In this document: positions 1 to 8,816 of the stretch, piece after piece | Layout of the letters: every line of letters starts with the position of its first letter | Numbering within the stretch: position 1 is the first letter of the stretch | DNA from: Clostridia bacterium | GTDB lineage: Bacteria; Bacillota; Clostridia; Acetivibrionales; DSM-27016 | Reading direction: 5' to 3' | DNA: 64,000 nucleotides | NCBI GenBank assembly: GCA_026414765.1 | Contig: JAOAIJ010000022.1 | Span: 92,044 to 156,043, forward strand | Program-made: the position numbers and the translations under genes | The notes under the pieces: generated by a model | The model's database searches: none | Told to the model about the DNA's origin: nothing | What the model saw: the letters and a program-made list of their open reading frames with translations, nothing else

Positions 1-200
1 ACCCTGTATCCTATCTCACTTAAGGCAATAGCCAGGTTTATGGTCAGATTCGTTTTTCCGACTCCACCCTTGCCGCTGGTTACTGTTATTACTTTTGCAG
101 ACTTCTTTTTGAAGTTCTCCAGCAGGTTAGCCTGATTTGCAGCTTGTCTGGCCTTAAGGTTTTCAATTATTTGCCTTAATTTATCTGCCTGATCCCTCAT
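1..200 (-). CDS. flhG: FlhG/YlxH MinD-type ATPase, N-terminal part (cut by window edge)
   Basis: Only the first 66 codons are present; the gene runs off the left edge. The reading shows the deviant Walker A SGKGGVGKTN at residues 42-51, typical of ParA/MinD ATPases, preceded by a basic N-terminal helix starting MRDQADKLRQII. The DQAxxLR motif is the segment by which FlhG proteins are known to stimulate the FlhF GTPase. FlhG with FlhF sets flagellar number and placement at the membrane. The ATG follows the flhF stop codon with no gap (TAAATG), so translation is probably coupled. Its place at the end of the basal-body operon is the standard Firmicutes arrangement. Confidence 0.93.
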   Translation of the reverse strand, partial: MRDQADKLRQIIENLKARQAANQANLLENFKKKSAKVITVTSGKGGVGKTNLTINLAIALSEIGYR

Positions 201-1430
201 TTAAGATATGCTCCCCAATAATAGTTTTGTTATCTTTTCGGTGTTTGCAACTTCAATATCGTCAGGCACACTTTGACCGGTTGTTACATAAGATAGTTCT
301 TTGTTTGTCCATAGTTTTGAGTTCAGTATCACTCCAGCTACCGGGGCTTCATCCAATTTCGTAAATATTAATTTGTAATCTTTGAGAAAACTATAGTTGT
401 TTATTATTTCTTTACAGTTGCTGTTGCTTGTCGTAGCACTCAATACCAGATAAATCTCATTTGCTTCGGAAGCTGCGACTAAAGTTTTCAACTCTTCAAA
501 CTGTGATTTGTTTCTATGGCTTCTCCCTGCTGTATCTATAAGTATTATGTCCTTATTTGAAAATGCGCTTATTGCATCACTTATTTCATTTATAGAATAT
601 ATTACTGTTGCAGGCATACCCAAAATCTCTGCATAGGTTTTTAGTTGTTCTACTGCTGCTATTCTATAAGTATCGGCGGTTATAAGACCTACTTCCTTTT
701 TCTGGTTTAATGAATAGTTGGCTGCAATCTTTGCAAGTGTAGTTGTTTTTCCTACCCCTGTAGGACCTACAAATATAACTATAGTCGGCTTCCCATCCTC
801 TCTGAGCTTAATGGTATCCGGCTTACCTAATGCACCTGAAATAATGTTAAATAAAAGAGACGCCGTTTCATTAACACTCGCATTGGAGCCTACCTTTTCC
901 TTAACTATGTTAATAAACTTTTTTGCATGTTCTGCATCCACTTCATTCTTTACAAGATTATTATAAAACAACTGAAGTACATTCGGCATTGAAGGCTTTT
1001 TTTCCTCTACATCTTGCTGCTTTTCAGCCTTTTGTGCCATTGGCTGCATCTGTTCGTATATTTTTTTCAGCAAAGATTCCATACTATTTACTTTATTCTC
1101 TAATTCCGAAATTTTTTCCTCTTTTTTGTCGAAATTATTTTTTTCTTCTGCTTTCTCTGTCAGGACATTGGTAACGACAGGTTTCTGTATTTCACCTGCA
1201 TTCTTTGGCGCAGACCTGCCGGCAGCCGCATCTTTCTGAAGTGATTCCTTTTTGCCATAGTCCTCATCAATAGCTGCTAACACTTCTATCATTGGCTTGG
1301 AAAATATGTTAAGTATCCCTTTCTTTCTGACTTTTCTTGTATTAAGAATAATTGCTTCGTTTCCCAAATCCATTTTAACTTTTAGTATTGCTTCCTGGGT
1401 ATTGTTTCCCAGATAACGCCTTATTTTCAT
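201..1430 (-). CDS. flhF: FlhF, SRP-type GTPase for flagellar placement
   Basis: A 409-residue FlhF of normal length. It has a basic N-terminal B domain (MKIRRYLGNNTQEAILKVK), a low-complexity charged linker of about residues 60-150 with a coiled-coil-like stretch, and an NG GTPase domain. GTPase motifs are G1 VGPTGVGKTT (221-230), DTYR (253-256), G3 DTAGRS (299-304) and G4 TKLD near 360. FlhF belongs to the SRP54/FtsY GTPase family and forms a GTP-dependent homodimer that recruits early basal-body parts to the assembly site. FlhG, encoded directly downstream, activates hydrolysis. Only 2 bp separate it from flhA, so it lies in the same operon. Confidence 0.95.
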   Translation of the reverse strand: MKIRRYLGNNTQEAILKVKMDLGNEAIILNTRKVRKKGILNIFSKPMIEVLAAIDEDYGKKESLQKDAAAGRSAPKNAGEIQKPVVTNVLTEKAEEKNNFDKKEEKISELENKVNSMESLLKKIYEQMQPMAQKAEKQQDVEEKKPSMPNVLQLFYNNLVKNEVDAEHAKKFINIVKEKVGSNASVNETASLLFNIISGALGKPDTIKLREDGKPTIVIFVGPTGVGKTTTLAKIAANYSLNQKKEVGLITADTYRIAAVEQLKTYAEILGMPATVIYSINEISDAISAFSNKDIILIDTAGRSHRNKSQFEELKTLVAASEANEIYLVLSATTSNSNCKEIINNYSFLKDYKLIFTKLDEAPVAGVILNSKLWTNKELSYVTTGQSVPDDIEVANTEKITKLLLGSIS

Positions 1431-1432
1431 CT

Positions 1433-3457
1433 TTAGACATTCACCATCCCTACTGATTGAACTTCTATATTAGGGTCAAGTTCATTATATGATAATACTA
1501 TAAGTCCTGGCATAACCTGTTCTGTAAGCCTCTTAAAGTAAAGCCTTACAACCGGAGAAGCAAGAATTACAGGCTGTTGGCCTAATTGAAGGAGTCTTTG
1601 CACCTGTTTTGACAAATTATTCACTATACTGTTTGTCGTACCGGGATCAAGGTTCAGATAAGATCCATGCTCAGTTCTCTGCAGCGAGTCCATTATCATC
1701 TGCTCAAGCTGCGGGTCTAATGTTATTACATTTGATTTGCTGTCGGTTATAAATTTCTTTGAAATAGCTCTTCCGAGAGCCTGTCTTACGTATTCTGTCA
1801 GCATATCCGCATCATGAGTTATCGGAGCATAATCCGCCAGCGTTTCAAGTATTGTTACCATATCACGTATGGAGACACCTTCCTTTAAGAGATTTGCCAG
1901 TACTTTTTGTATTTCTCCTATGGTCATGATCTTAGGAATCAGCTCGTCTACTATAGCAGGATAATTCTGCTTGATATTATCTATCAGTTTCTGAACTTCT
2001 TGTCTTCCTGTAAGTTCATGCGCATACTTCTTCACAATTTCCGTTAAATGTGTCGCAATTATAGACGGTGCATCTACAACTGTATATCCATACATTTCTG
2101 CCCTGTCTCTCTGATTTTCATTTATCCATATGGCAGGCAGTCCGAATGCAGGCTCAGTAGTCTTTATTCCATCGAGTTCTTCCTCAGCCATTCCGGGATT
2201 CATTGCAAGGAAATGATCTATCATTATTTCACCTTTTGATACTTCAACACCTTTGATTTTGATAATATATTCGTTTGGACTCAACTGAATATTATCTCTC
2301 AATCTTATTATAGGAACAATCATTCCAAGTTCCAGTGCAAGCTGCCTTCTGATCATTACAACTCTGTCAAGCAGATCCCCTCCCTGGTTGACATCTGCCA
2401 GCGGTATAATACCATAGCCGAACTCAAGTTCAATTGGGTCAACCTGCAACAACGAAACTACATTTTCTGGCTTTCTTATATCTTCAACTTCACTTTCCTG
2501 TATCTGTACCTCTTCCTGCATAATAGCTTCTTTTTCTTGATTTTTCAATCTAACACCGACAATAGCCAGTATTACTGCAACTATCAAAAAAGGCACTGTC
2601 GGTAAGAAAAATGACAGGATGACACAGGTTCCTGAAGCTACAAACATAACCTTTTTGTTATAAAACATTTGCTTCAGTATATCCTGACTCATTTCGGCAT
2701 CTGAACCCGCTCTGGTCACGATAATACTTGTCGCTGTAGATATCATAACTGCCGGTATCTGACTCACGAGGCCATCACCTATTGTCAATATAGTAAATGT
2801 AGATAGGGCTTCCATAGCTTCCATCTCCATAAACACCATACCCATTATGAAACCACCGATAATATTAATGACTGTTATCAAAATACCTGCTATAGCATCG
2901 TTTTTTACAAACTTGCTGGCACCATCCACTGCTCCATAAAAATCTGCTTCCCTCTGAATATTTCTCCTTCTTTCCTTTGCTTCAGTCTCGTTAATCAGTC
3001 CTGAATTCAAATCTGCGTCAATTGCCATCTGTTTACCAGGCATAGCATCAAGGGTAAATCTTGCAGCAACTTCGGCAACTCTCTCAGAACCCCTTGTAAT
3101 TACCAAAAAGTTTACAATCATTATTATGAGGAACATAACAAAACCTACAACTATGTTTCCTCCTGCTACGAAATTTCCGAAGCCGGCAATTATATCCCCA
3201 GCTTCTCCAGTTGAAAGTATAAGCCTCATCGCAGTTATATTCAGTGTAAGCCTGTATAAAGTAGTAACAACAAGCAGCGAAGGAAAAGATGAAAGTTCTA
3301 AAGCACTCTTTAGATATACCGTATTAAGCATTAAAATAAGCGTAATTGCTATGTTTATTACAAGAAGAAAATCCAGAACAAATTCGGGTATAGGAACAAT
3401 GATAGCCAGTATTATAGTTACAAGTATTGCTGGAACTGCATAATTCCCAAGCCTCAT
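1433..3457 (-). CDS. flhA: FlhA, flagellar type III export gate protein
   Basis: FlhA of the FHIPEP family, about 674 residues from the chosen start. The N-terminal half holds about eight transmembrane segments. The family signature RFTLDAMPGKQMAIDADLN lies in the cytoplasmic loop that is linked to proton use. The C-terminal half is the cytoplasmic domain that docks chaperone-substrate complexes. I place the start at ATG 3457 (MRLGNYAV), because a GGGGGG ribosome binding site lies 7 nt upstream; an in-frame ATG at 3472 would put that site inside the gene. FlhA forms the nonameric export ring with FlhB and FliPQR, encoded just upstream in the operon. Confidence 0.95.
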   Translation of the reverse strand: MRLGNYAVPAILVTIILAIIVPIPEFVLDFLLVINIAITLILMLNTVYLKSALELSSFPSLLVVTTLYRLTLNITAMRLILSTGEAGDIIAGFGNFVAGGNIVVGFVMFLIIMIVNFLVITRGSERVAEVAARFTLDAMPGKQMAIDADLNSGLINETEAKERRRNIQREADFYGAVDGASKFVKNDAIAGILITVINIIGGFIMGMVFMEMEAMEALSTFTILTIGDGLVSQIPAVMISTATSIIVTRAGSDAEMSQDILKQMFYNKKVMFVASGTCVILSFFLPTVPFLIVAVILAIVGVRLKNQEKEAIMQEEVQIQESEVEDIRKPENVVSLLQVDPIELEFGYGIIPLADVNQGGDLLDRVVMIRRQLALELGMIVPIIRLRDNIQLSPNEYIIKIKGVEVSKGEIMIDHFLAMNPGMAEEELDGIKTTEPAFGLPAIWINENQRDRAEMYGYTVVDAPSIIATHLTEIVKKYAHELTGRQEVQKLIDNIKQNYPAIVDELIPKIMTIGEIQKVLANLLKEGVSIRDMVTILETLADYAPITHDADMLTEYVRQALGRAISKKFITDSKSNVITLDPQLEQMIMDSLQRTEHGSYLNLDPGTTNSIVNNLSKQVQRLLQLGQQPVILASPVVRLYFKRLTEQVMPGLIVLSYNELDPNIEVQSVGMVNV

Positions 3458-3481
3458 TTGACTTCCCCCCATCTTTAGTAA

Positions 3482-4666
3482 TTACACTGCTCTTTCTTTT
3501 CCCTTCATGCTATAAACGAATGCCAATACCTCTGCAACAGCTTGATATAAATCTGCGGGTATGGACTGCCCGATTTCTACCGTTTCAAAAAGATTTCTTG
3601 CCAATGGCTTGTTTTCAACAATTTCTATATTGTTTTCCTTGGCTACTTCCTTAATCCTCTGAGCTATAAAATCTTGCCCCTTTGCGATTACTACAGGAGC
3701 ATCGGATATTGCCGCATCATACTTTATCGCAACAGCAAAGTGTGTAGGATTTGTAATTACTACATCAGCCTGCGGCACTTGCTGCATCATTCTCCTCATC
3801 GAAATCTGCCTTTGTTTCTGTTTTATTTTAGCCTTTACTTCCGGATTACCTTCGACCTGTTTATACTCCTCTTTTACTTCCTGCTTGGTCATCCTTAAAC
3901 TTTTCTCATACTCCCACCACTGATATGCGTAGTCAAATATACCCAGTATTATAAGAGCTACACATATTCTTATGGCAACATTTATTGATGTAGTTCCAAT
4001 ATAGATAGCTATGTTCATAGGCTCCATATTCATTGTATTTATAACATTTCTTTCCTCACCTTTCAGATATGAATATGCTATATAGCCTATAACAGCAATT
4101 TTAAATATCGACTTTATTAGTTCCGCTACAGAACGCATTGAAAAAATTCTTTTTAGTCCGCTCAGTGGGTTTATTCTGCTAAATTTAAAGCCAAGAGTTT
4201 CCATTGTAAACAAAAAACCAACCTGAGCATATCCTGCGATTAATCCAGTTACTAAAGCTATAGCAAAAATTGGAGCTGTTGTCTTTAAAAATACCGTCAT
4301 TCCCTCAATGAATAGCTTGGCCAATACATTAACCGTAAACAAATCGTCAATCTTCGGATATTCAGAAAAGACCCTTTTCATATAAACCGTCATTTCCTCA
4401 TAAATGTTCTTTCCAAATATCCTCAGTCCAATAAATACAAAAATAAGGACAACTGCAGTTGTAATCTCCCTGCTTTGTAAGACCTGTCCCTTTTTTCTTG
4501 CATCCTGCTTTTTTTTGGGTGTAGCTTTTTCAGTCTTACCGTCAGCTGCAAATAACTGGAGGTTGATCCTAATATTTAAATTCAAATTCTTTATATTTGA
4601 AATATTTCCTTTTTCTAGCCCCAAACATCCAGCCTCCACTTCCAATACCCGGTCACTGAATTCCAT
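3482..4666 (-). CDS. flhB: FlhB, export switch protein
   Basis: Full-length FlhB. The core begins at NLQLFAADGKTEKATPKKK (about residue 35), followed by four transmembrane segments and a cytoplasmic domain with the autocleavage motif NPTH (VITNPTHFAVAIKYD). Self-cleavage between N and P switches secretion from rod/hook to filament substrates, together with FliK. The first ~34 residues before NLQLFA are an extension relative to most homologues; no ATG lies inside it and no better ribosome binding site was found, so I kept the ATG at 4666, 3 bp after the fliR stop. The true start could be a rare internal codon. Confidence 0.93.
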   Translation of the reverse strand: MEFSDRVLEVEAGCLGLEKGNISNIKNLNLNIRINLQLFAADGKTEKATPKKKQDARKKGQVLQSREITTAVVLIFVFIGLRIFGKNIYEEMTVYMKRVFSEYPKIDDLFTVNVLAKLFIEGMTVFLKTTAPIFAIALVTGLIAGYAQVGFLFTMETLGFKFSRINPLSGLKRIFSMRSVAELIKSIFKIAVIGYIAYSYLKGEERNVINTMNMEPMNIAIYIGTTSINVAIRICVALIILGIFDYAYQWWEYEKSLRMTKQEVKEEYKQVEGNPEVKAKIKQKQRQISMRRMMQQVPQADVVITNPTHFAVAIKYDAAISDAPVVIAKGQDFIAQRIKEVAKENNIEIVENKPLARNLFETVEIGQSIPADLYQAVAEVLAFVYSMKGKERAV

Positions 4667-4669
4667 GTG

Positions 4670-5455
4670 TTACTTTCCCATATGCTTCATGAAGTTAAAC
4701 ATCTCTCCATTCATTCCATTAACCAACACTTCGATAAAAGCAACAAATGCAGGAATAGTAACTATCATAATCAAAAGACCAAGTATGATCTTTAATGGCA
4801 TACCTACAACAAACACGTTTAGCTGAGGTACTGTTTTTGAAATAACGCCTAATGCAATATCCGTAATCAGTATTGCAGCCAGAATCGGTGCGCTTATCCT
4901 AAAACCCAGGACAAAGGCTTCAGAAAAAATCCTTATTACATCATTTAGCAAAGCTTCACTAAAAACAGCCCCCCCCAAGGGAACATATTCATAACTATCA
5001 AATAAAGCTTTTATTAATGCATGATGTCCGTTTAGCATCAGAAACACTAACATACTTATTATTGAGTAAAAGTTTGATGTTATGGGAATCTGTATATTGC
5101 TAACAGGGTCAAGTACGTTTACCATACCAAAGCCTACCTGCATATCAATAAGCTGTCCGGCAATATATATCGCAGTAAAAATCAAGTACGAAATATATCC
5201 TAGTGTAATACCTACCATAAACTCTTTAAAGACTAGCAGGAGAAAGCCATATATATTATCAAATTGCGAAGGTTTTTGCAAAGAAACATTACTAACAAGA
5301 ATTATTGCTAGAAAAAATGCAAACCCTATCTTCAAGTAGGTAGGAACATTTCTTCTCCCAAATATCGGTGCTATTACGAATAACCCTGTCATCCTCACAA
5401 AAACAAGTAAAAACGAATCAAAGCCACTTAAGAATAAATCAACCGGAATAAACAA
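4670..5455 (-). CDS. fliR: FliR, export gate subunit
   Basis: A 261-residue, very hydrophobic protein with the FliR layout: an N-terminal VDLFLSGFDSFLLVFVRMTG helix, then several transmembrane segments and a positively charged turn (IFGRRNVP). FliR joins five FliP and four FliQ subunits in the helical FliPQR export gate inside the MS ring. The start is a TTG at 5455 preceded by a strong GGAGGGGAG site. It is followed by flhB after 3 bp. Between it and fliQ lies an unusual 95-bp GC-rich tract. Confidence 0.94.
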   Translation of the reverse strand: MFIPVDLFLSGFDSFLLVFVRMTGLFVIAPIFGRRNVPTYLKIGFAFFLAIILVSNVSLQKPSQFDNIYGFLLLVFKEFMVGITLGYISYLIFTAIYIAGQLIDMQVGFGMVNVLDPVSNIQIPITSNFYSIISMLVFLMLNGHHALIKALFDSYEYVPLGGAVFSEALLNDVIRIFSEAFVLGFRISAPILAAILITDIALGVISKTVPQLNVFVVGMPLKIILGLLIMIVTIPAFVAFIEVLVNGMNGEMFNFMKHMGK

Positions 5456-5550
5456 TAGTGACTCCCCTCCAAAACTGTAGGGTCATCGGCTTTGGGCTAT
5501 AGACTGTGGGCAATAGGTATACCTGCTGCCTAGCTCCTGCGGCCAGCGCC
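5456..5550. other. Atypical GC-rich intergenic tract between fliQ and fliR
   Basis: This 95-bp spacer interrupts a stretch of the operon where genes are otherwise 1-30 bp apart. It contains imperfectly repeated words such as GGGCTATAG and GTGGGCAATAGG, and a GC-rich stretch near 5525-5550, unlike the surrounding AT-rich sequence. No open reading frame or terminator is visible. It looks like decayed short-repeat material rather than a regulatory site, but this is an inference. Confidence 0.4.
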
Positions 5551-5820
5551 TTAGTGTATATAGTTATTTATATTTAAATATAAATCTTGTGTGTATTCTA
5601 TCAGTACTCGTAGCATCCATGACCCAAATAATGATATTGCTGCAATAACAGCTAATATTTTAGGTATAAACGTAAGAGTTTGTTCCTGTATCTGTGTAGT
5701 CGCTTGAAAAATGCTTATAGCTATTCCCACTATCAGGCTTAATCCTAACATAGGAGCAGAAACTAATAGAACTATATTAAGAGCTTTTTGTGCCAGTGAT
5801 ATTATCATCCCCTGGTCCAT
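5551..5820 (-). CDS. fliQ: FliQ, export gate subunit
   Basis: An 89-residue protein of the normal FliQ length, made of two transmembrane hairpin helices (about 14-38 and 50-72). It starts MDQGMIISLAQKALNIVLL, matching the family N-terminus. FliQ packs four copies around the FliP5-FliR1 core of the flagellar type III export gate. It lies between fliP and fliR, the invariant family order. A purine-rich site (GGGGGGAAG) precedes the ATG. Confidence 0.94.
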   Translation of the reverse strand: MDQGMIISLAQKALNIVLLVSAPMLGLSLIVGIAISIFQATTQIQEQTLTFIPKILAVIAAISLFGSWMLRVLIEYTQDLYLNINNYIH

Positions 5821-5835
5821 GTTTCTTCCCCCCTG

Positions 5836-6612
5836 TTACATAGTGAAACTTCCTACAATTGACTGTATTACCAGTCCCCAGCCGCCAACCATAATAAAAA
5901 GTAGTATCTTAAAAGGTAATGATATCATTACCGGTGGAAGCATCATCATTCCCATTGACATCAGTGTACTTGATACAACAAGGTCTATTATGAGAAAAGG
6001 TATGAATATTAAGAATCCAAATTTAAAAGCTACAGTCAGCTCATTCACCAAAAAAGCCGGCACTACTACAGTTAAAGGTAATTCATCAGGTTTCACCGGT
6101 GATTTGATTTTAGCCAGATTCATAAATAATTTAAGGTCCTTTTCATTACTTTTCCTCATTTGTTTCAGCATAAAGGTTTTAATAACCTTTGATGACTTGT
6201 CTATCGCTTGCTGCTGACTTATTTGCCCCTTTGTATATGGTTGGAATGCTTCATTGTTTATTTGAGTTCCCACAGGGGCCATAATAAAGAAGGTTAAAAA
6301 CAAAGCTAGCCCAATCAAAACTTGATTCGGCGGCATCTGCTGAGTTCCCAGTGCATTCCTTAAAAAGGAAAGTATTATGATAATCCTTGTAAAACAGGTC
6401 ATCATAATCAGAATCGACGGAGCAATCGATAAAACTGTAAGCATAAGCAGAATTTGTACACTTGTAGATACATCTTTTGGGTTTTGTGATGGTTCTATAT
6501 CAAACCCGAATTTAAAAGAAGGAACTGTTGTGTCTGCATAAGAGACGGATGTAAAAATTATTAAGATAATGCTAATAATTAGAATCTGAAGGTATATCCT
6601 CCTATTTTTCAT
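5836..6612 (-). CDS. fliP: FliP, export gate subunit
   Basis: About 258 residues from the chosen start. It begins with a cleavable-type signal sequence (MKNRRIYLQILIISIILIIF...SVSYA) and continues with the conserved FliP body, including ILMMTCFTRIIIILSFLRNA and the GTQQMPPNQVLIGLALFLT segment. FliP forms a pentamer in the core of the export gate. The start chosen is the ATG at 6612, which overlaps the fliO stop by 11 bp with a GGGGAT site upstream; a start at 6630 is possible but would place six residues before the signal sequence. Confidence 0.94.
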   Translation of the reverse strand: MKNRRIYLQILIISIILIIFTSVSYADTTVPSFKFGFDIEPSQNPKDVSTSVQILLMLTVLSIAPSILIMMTCFTRIIIILSFLRNALGTQQMPPNQVLIGLALFLTFFIMAPVGTQINNEAFQPYTKGQISQQQAIDKSSKVIKTFMLKQMRKSNEKDLKLFMNLAKIKSPVKPDELPLTVVVPAFLVNELTVAFKFGFLIFIPFLIIDLVVSSTLMSMGMMMLPPVMISLPFKILLFIMVGGWGLVIQSIVGSFTM

Positions 6613-7129
6613 TTGTACCGTCATCCCCATCTATTTTACCTTGTTTATACATTAGATTGGTCATAGACCTTAATCTGTCAAGGTTTGATTTGAAAGTTTC
6701 TCCTTCTATCGGACTGGCTATATCTTCATCACTTTCACTTTGCTTTTTGCTATTTCTATTTTCAGATCTTCCTGTCTGAGTCTTCTCAGTCTTTTTTTCT
6801 TTATACGCTTGTATATATTTATCGAATAATGCCTTGAAATCAAAGACATTACTGGTGTTGGTCTGTGTTTCATCTTCTTCGTAGTTGTCTAAAGTAACAG
6901 TTGTCAAAAACTCAACGGTTTTTCCGGCAGTTGCTATTAACACAAACTGATTATCCACTTTCAGAAGATGAATCTGCTTATCAAGCCCCAGACTAACTGT
7001 TTCAACTATATTTATATACTGCCCCTTCATAGCTCTTTTGGTCTTACCTGCTAAAAGCCTGGTAAATATTACTGCAAGAAATAAAATAGATCCAAACGCT
7101 AATAGGACACCGACAACCTGAAAAAACAT
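6602..7129 (-). CDS. fliO: FliO/FliZ-type flagellar membrane protein
   Basis: A 175-residue protein with one N-terminal transmembrane helix (about residues 4-25) and a cytoplasmic domain with the FliO core (VETVSLGLDKQIHLLKVDNQFVLI cut here to its features: SLG, K, and VGN-like turn). A charged, low-complexity tail follows, rich in K, E, S and D. FliO is the chaperone that helps FliP assemble its ring. The position directly before fliP and the 11-bp overlap support the call. The family is poorly conserved, so the assignment rests on topology plus location. Confidence 0.85.
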   Translation of the reverse strand: MFFQVVGVLLAFGSILFLAVIFTRLLAGKTKRAMKGQYINIVETVSLGLDKQIHLLKVDNQFVLIATAGKTVEFLTTVTLDNYEEDETQTNTSNVFDFKALFDKYIQAYKEKKTEKTQTGRSENRNSKKQSESDEDIASPIEGETFKSNLDRLRSMTNLMYKQGKIDGDDGTNEK

Positions 7130-7140
7130 TATTTACCCTC

Positions 7141-7503
7141 TTATCCTAGTACTTTTTTAACTGCTTCTACTACCCTTTCAGCCTGGAAGGGCTTTACTAT
7201 AAAATCCCTTGCTCCAGCCTGAATGGATTCTATAACCATAGCCTGCTGTCCCATAGCTGAACACATAATAATTTTAGCGTCTGCATTAATCTTCTTTATT
7301 TCCTTGACAGCTTGTATGCCATCTACTTCAGGCATTGTAATGTCCATAATAACCAGATCGGGAATCAGGTCTTTGTACTGTTGTATTGCTCTTCCTCCGT
7401 TTTCTGCTTCTCCGCATACCTCATATCCGTTTTTACCCAGGATATCTCTGATCATCATTCTCATAAAAGCAGCATCATCAACTATTAGAATTCTTTTCCC
7501 CAT
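7141..7503 (-). CDS. cheY: CheY, chemotaxis response regulator
   Basis: A 120-residue stand-alone receiver domain. It has the acidic pair D9-D10, the phospho-acceptor D54 in VIMDITMP, the switch serine S82 in IIMCSAMG, and the conserved K104 in VKPF. Phosphorylated CheY binds FliM and FliY at the switch. Its place between fliY and fliO is the Bacillus fla/che location of cheY rather than of a sporulation regulator. A GGAGAGGG site precedes the ATG. No cheA, cheW or receptor gene is in the window. Confidence 0.93.
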   Translation of the reverse strand: MGKRILIVDDAAFMRMMIRDILGKNGYEVCGEAENGGRAIQQYKDLIPDLVIMDITMPEVDGIQAVKEIKKINADAKIIMCSAMGQQAMVIESIQAGARDFIVKPFQAERVVEAVKKVLG

Positions 7504-7613
7504 TACGTATCCCTCTCCTTAAATTATAGTTTATCTAAATTGTGTTTCTATGGTCTACAATCATAAATCAATCAATGAGTTTATGTATTTCTGTTTGTTT
7601 TCCACACCTTTAA

Positions 7614-8816
7614 CTAGAGCCTTTTTGAAGGATGAATAATATCAGTTATCCTTACACCAAAACTTTCGTCTATAACTACAACTTCACCCTTTGCAATTGC
7701 TTTTCCATTTACCAGTATGTCTACAGGCTCGCCTGCCAGTTTGTCAAGCTCTATTATTGATCCCGGTCCAAACTCAAGTATATCTTTAATCAATTTATTT
7801 GTTCTACCAAGTTCAACTGTCACCTGTAACGGAACATCCATTATAAGACTGATGTTCTTCTTTTCAATGGAAATCCTGCTGTCATCAAAAGCTTGAAATT
7901 GTGCCGGCTGAACATTAACCGGTCCCCTGCTTCTGGGTTGTTCATAATACATAGTTCCTTGTTCATTATATCCGCCATAGCCCTGTTGGGGTGGCATCTG
8001 GGGCTGCCCATACTGTGGTTCCTGGTAATAACCGTTTTGCTGTGCCGGTGTTTGGTGTTGTTCCATTTGAGGATATCCGGGCTGAGGCTGTGAAGACGCC
8101 ATACGCTGTGGTGGTGCAGGTTCAGGTGCAGGGCTTTCTATATCTACATTCAGCAGGTTATCTACCAGATCTTTTGCAAACTTTATAGGGATAAGCTGCA
8201 TAATTTCACTATCTATGAGGCTCCCTACTTCCATTTTGAAAGCTATTTTTACTAGCTTTTGGCTAGTATCAAAATCAATATACGGTTGAGCAGAATCAAA
8301 CTGCATCACAAAAGCTTTTGGAGGTGATATATCAATGCGTTTGTCAAACATTGATGACATAGAGGTTGCGGAAGACCCTACCATCTGGTTCATTGCCTCA
8401 CTGATTGCACTCAAATGCAAATCTGTCAGATCACCTGAAGTATTGTTTCCTTCCCCACCCATCATTAAATCGGTAATTACCTTTACGTCTGCTTCCCTCA
8501 TTATTAGAAGGTTACTACCAACCAGTCCATGAGTATATTCTACTCTTACAGCCACATATTGTGAACCGTATTGCTTTGCCATTTCATCCCATGAAGTTAT
8601 TGTTACCTTAGGTGTGGTTATAAGCACCTTATGACCAAGCAACGTGAATAAAGTAGTTGCAGAAGTCCCCATGCTTATATTTCCGATTTCTCCAAGGGCA
8701 TCGACTTCCTGTGTTGAAAGATCCTCTCCTTCATTTGTCATGGCACTGTCACTGCTGCTTATAGAGGTTCCGTTTAGTAAAGCATCTATTTCAGCTTGTG
8801 AAAGCATATCACCCAT
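7614..8816 (-). CDS. fliY: FliY, switch protein with CheC-like phosphatase domain
   Basis: A 400-residue FliY. It has an N-terminal CheY-binding peptide (LSQAEIDALL, 5-14), a CheC/CheX-type phosphatase domain with two active-site helices (EVDALGEIGN near 37-46 and LSAISEAMNQ near 130), a linker of about 85 residues very rich in P, Q, G and Y (about 226-310), and a C-terminal FliN/SpoA domain (about 317-400, ending IIHPSKRL). FliY forms part of the C ring and removes phosphate from CheY-P. The ATG follows the fliM stop immediately, with a GGGAGGAC site inside the end of fliM. The linker composition is unusual compared with the rest of the operon. Confidence 0.95.
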   Translation of the reverse strand: MGDMLSQAEIDALLNGTSISSSDSAMTNEGEDLSTQEVDALGEIGNISMGTSATTLFTLLGHKVLITTPKVTITSWDEMAKQYGSQYVAVRVEYTHGLVGSNLLIMREADVKVITDLMMGGEGNNTSGDLTDLHLSAISEAMNQMVGSSATSMSSMFDKRIDISPPKAFVMQFDSAQPYIDFDTSQKLVKIAFKMEVGSLIDSEIMQLIPIKFAKDLVDNLLNVDIESPAPEPAPPQRMASSQPQPGYPQMEQHQTPAQQNGYYQEPQYGQPQMPPQQGYGGYNEQGTMYYEQPRSRGPVNVQPAQFQAFDDSRISIEKKNISLIMDVPLQVTVELGRTNKLIKDILEFGPGSIIELDKLAGEPVDILVNGKAIAKGEVVVIDESFGVRITDIIHPSKRL

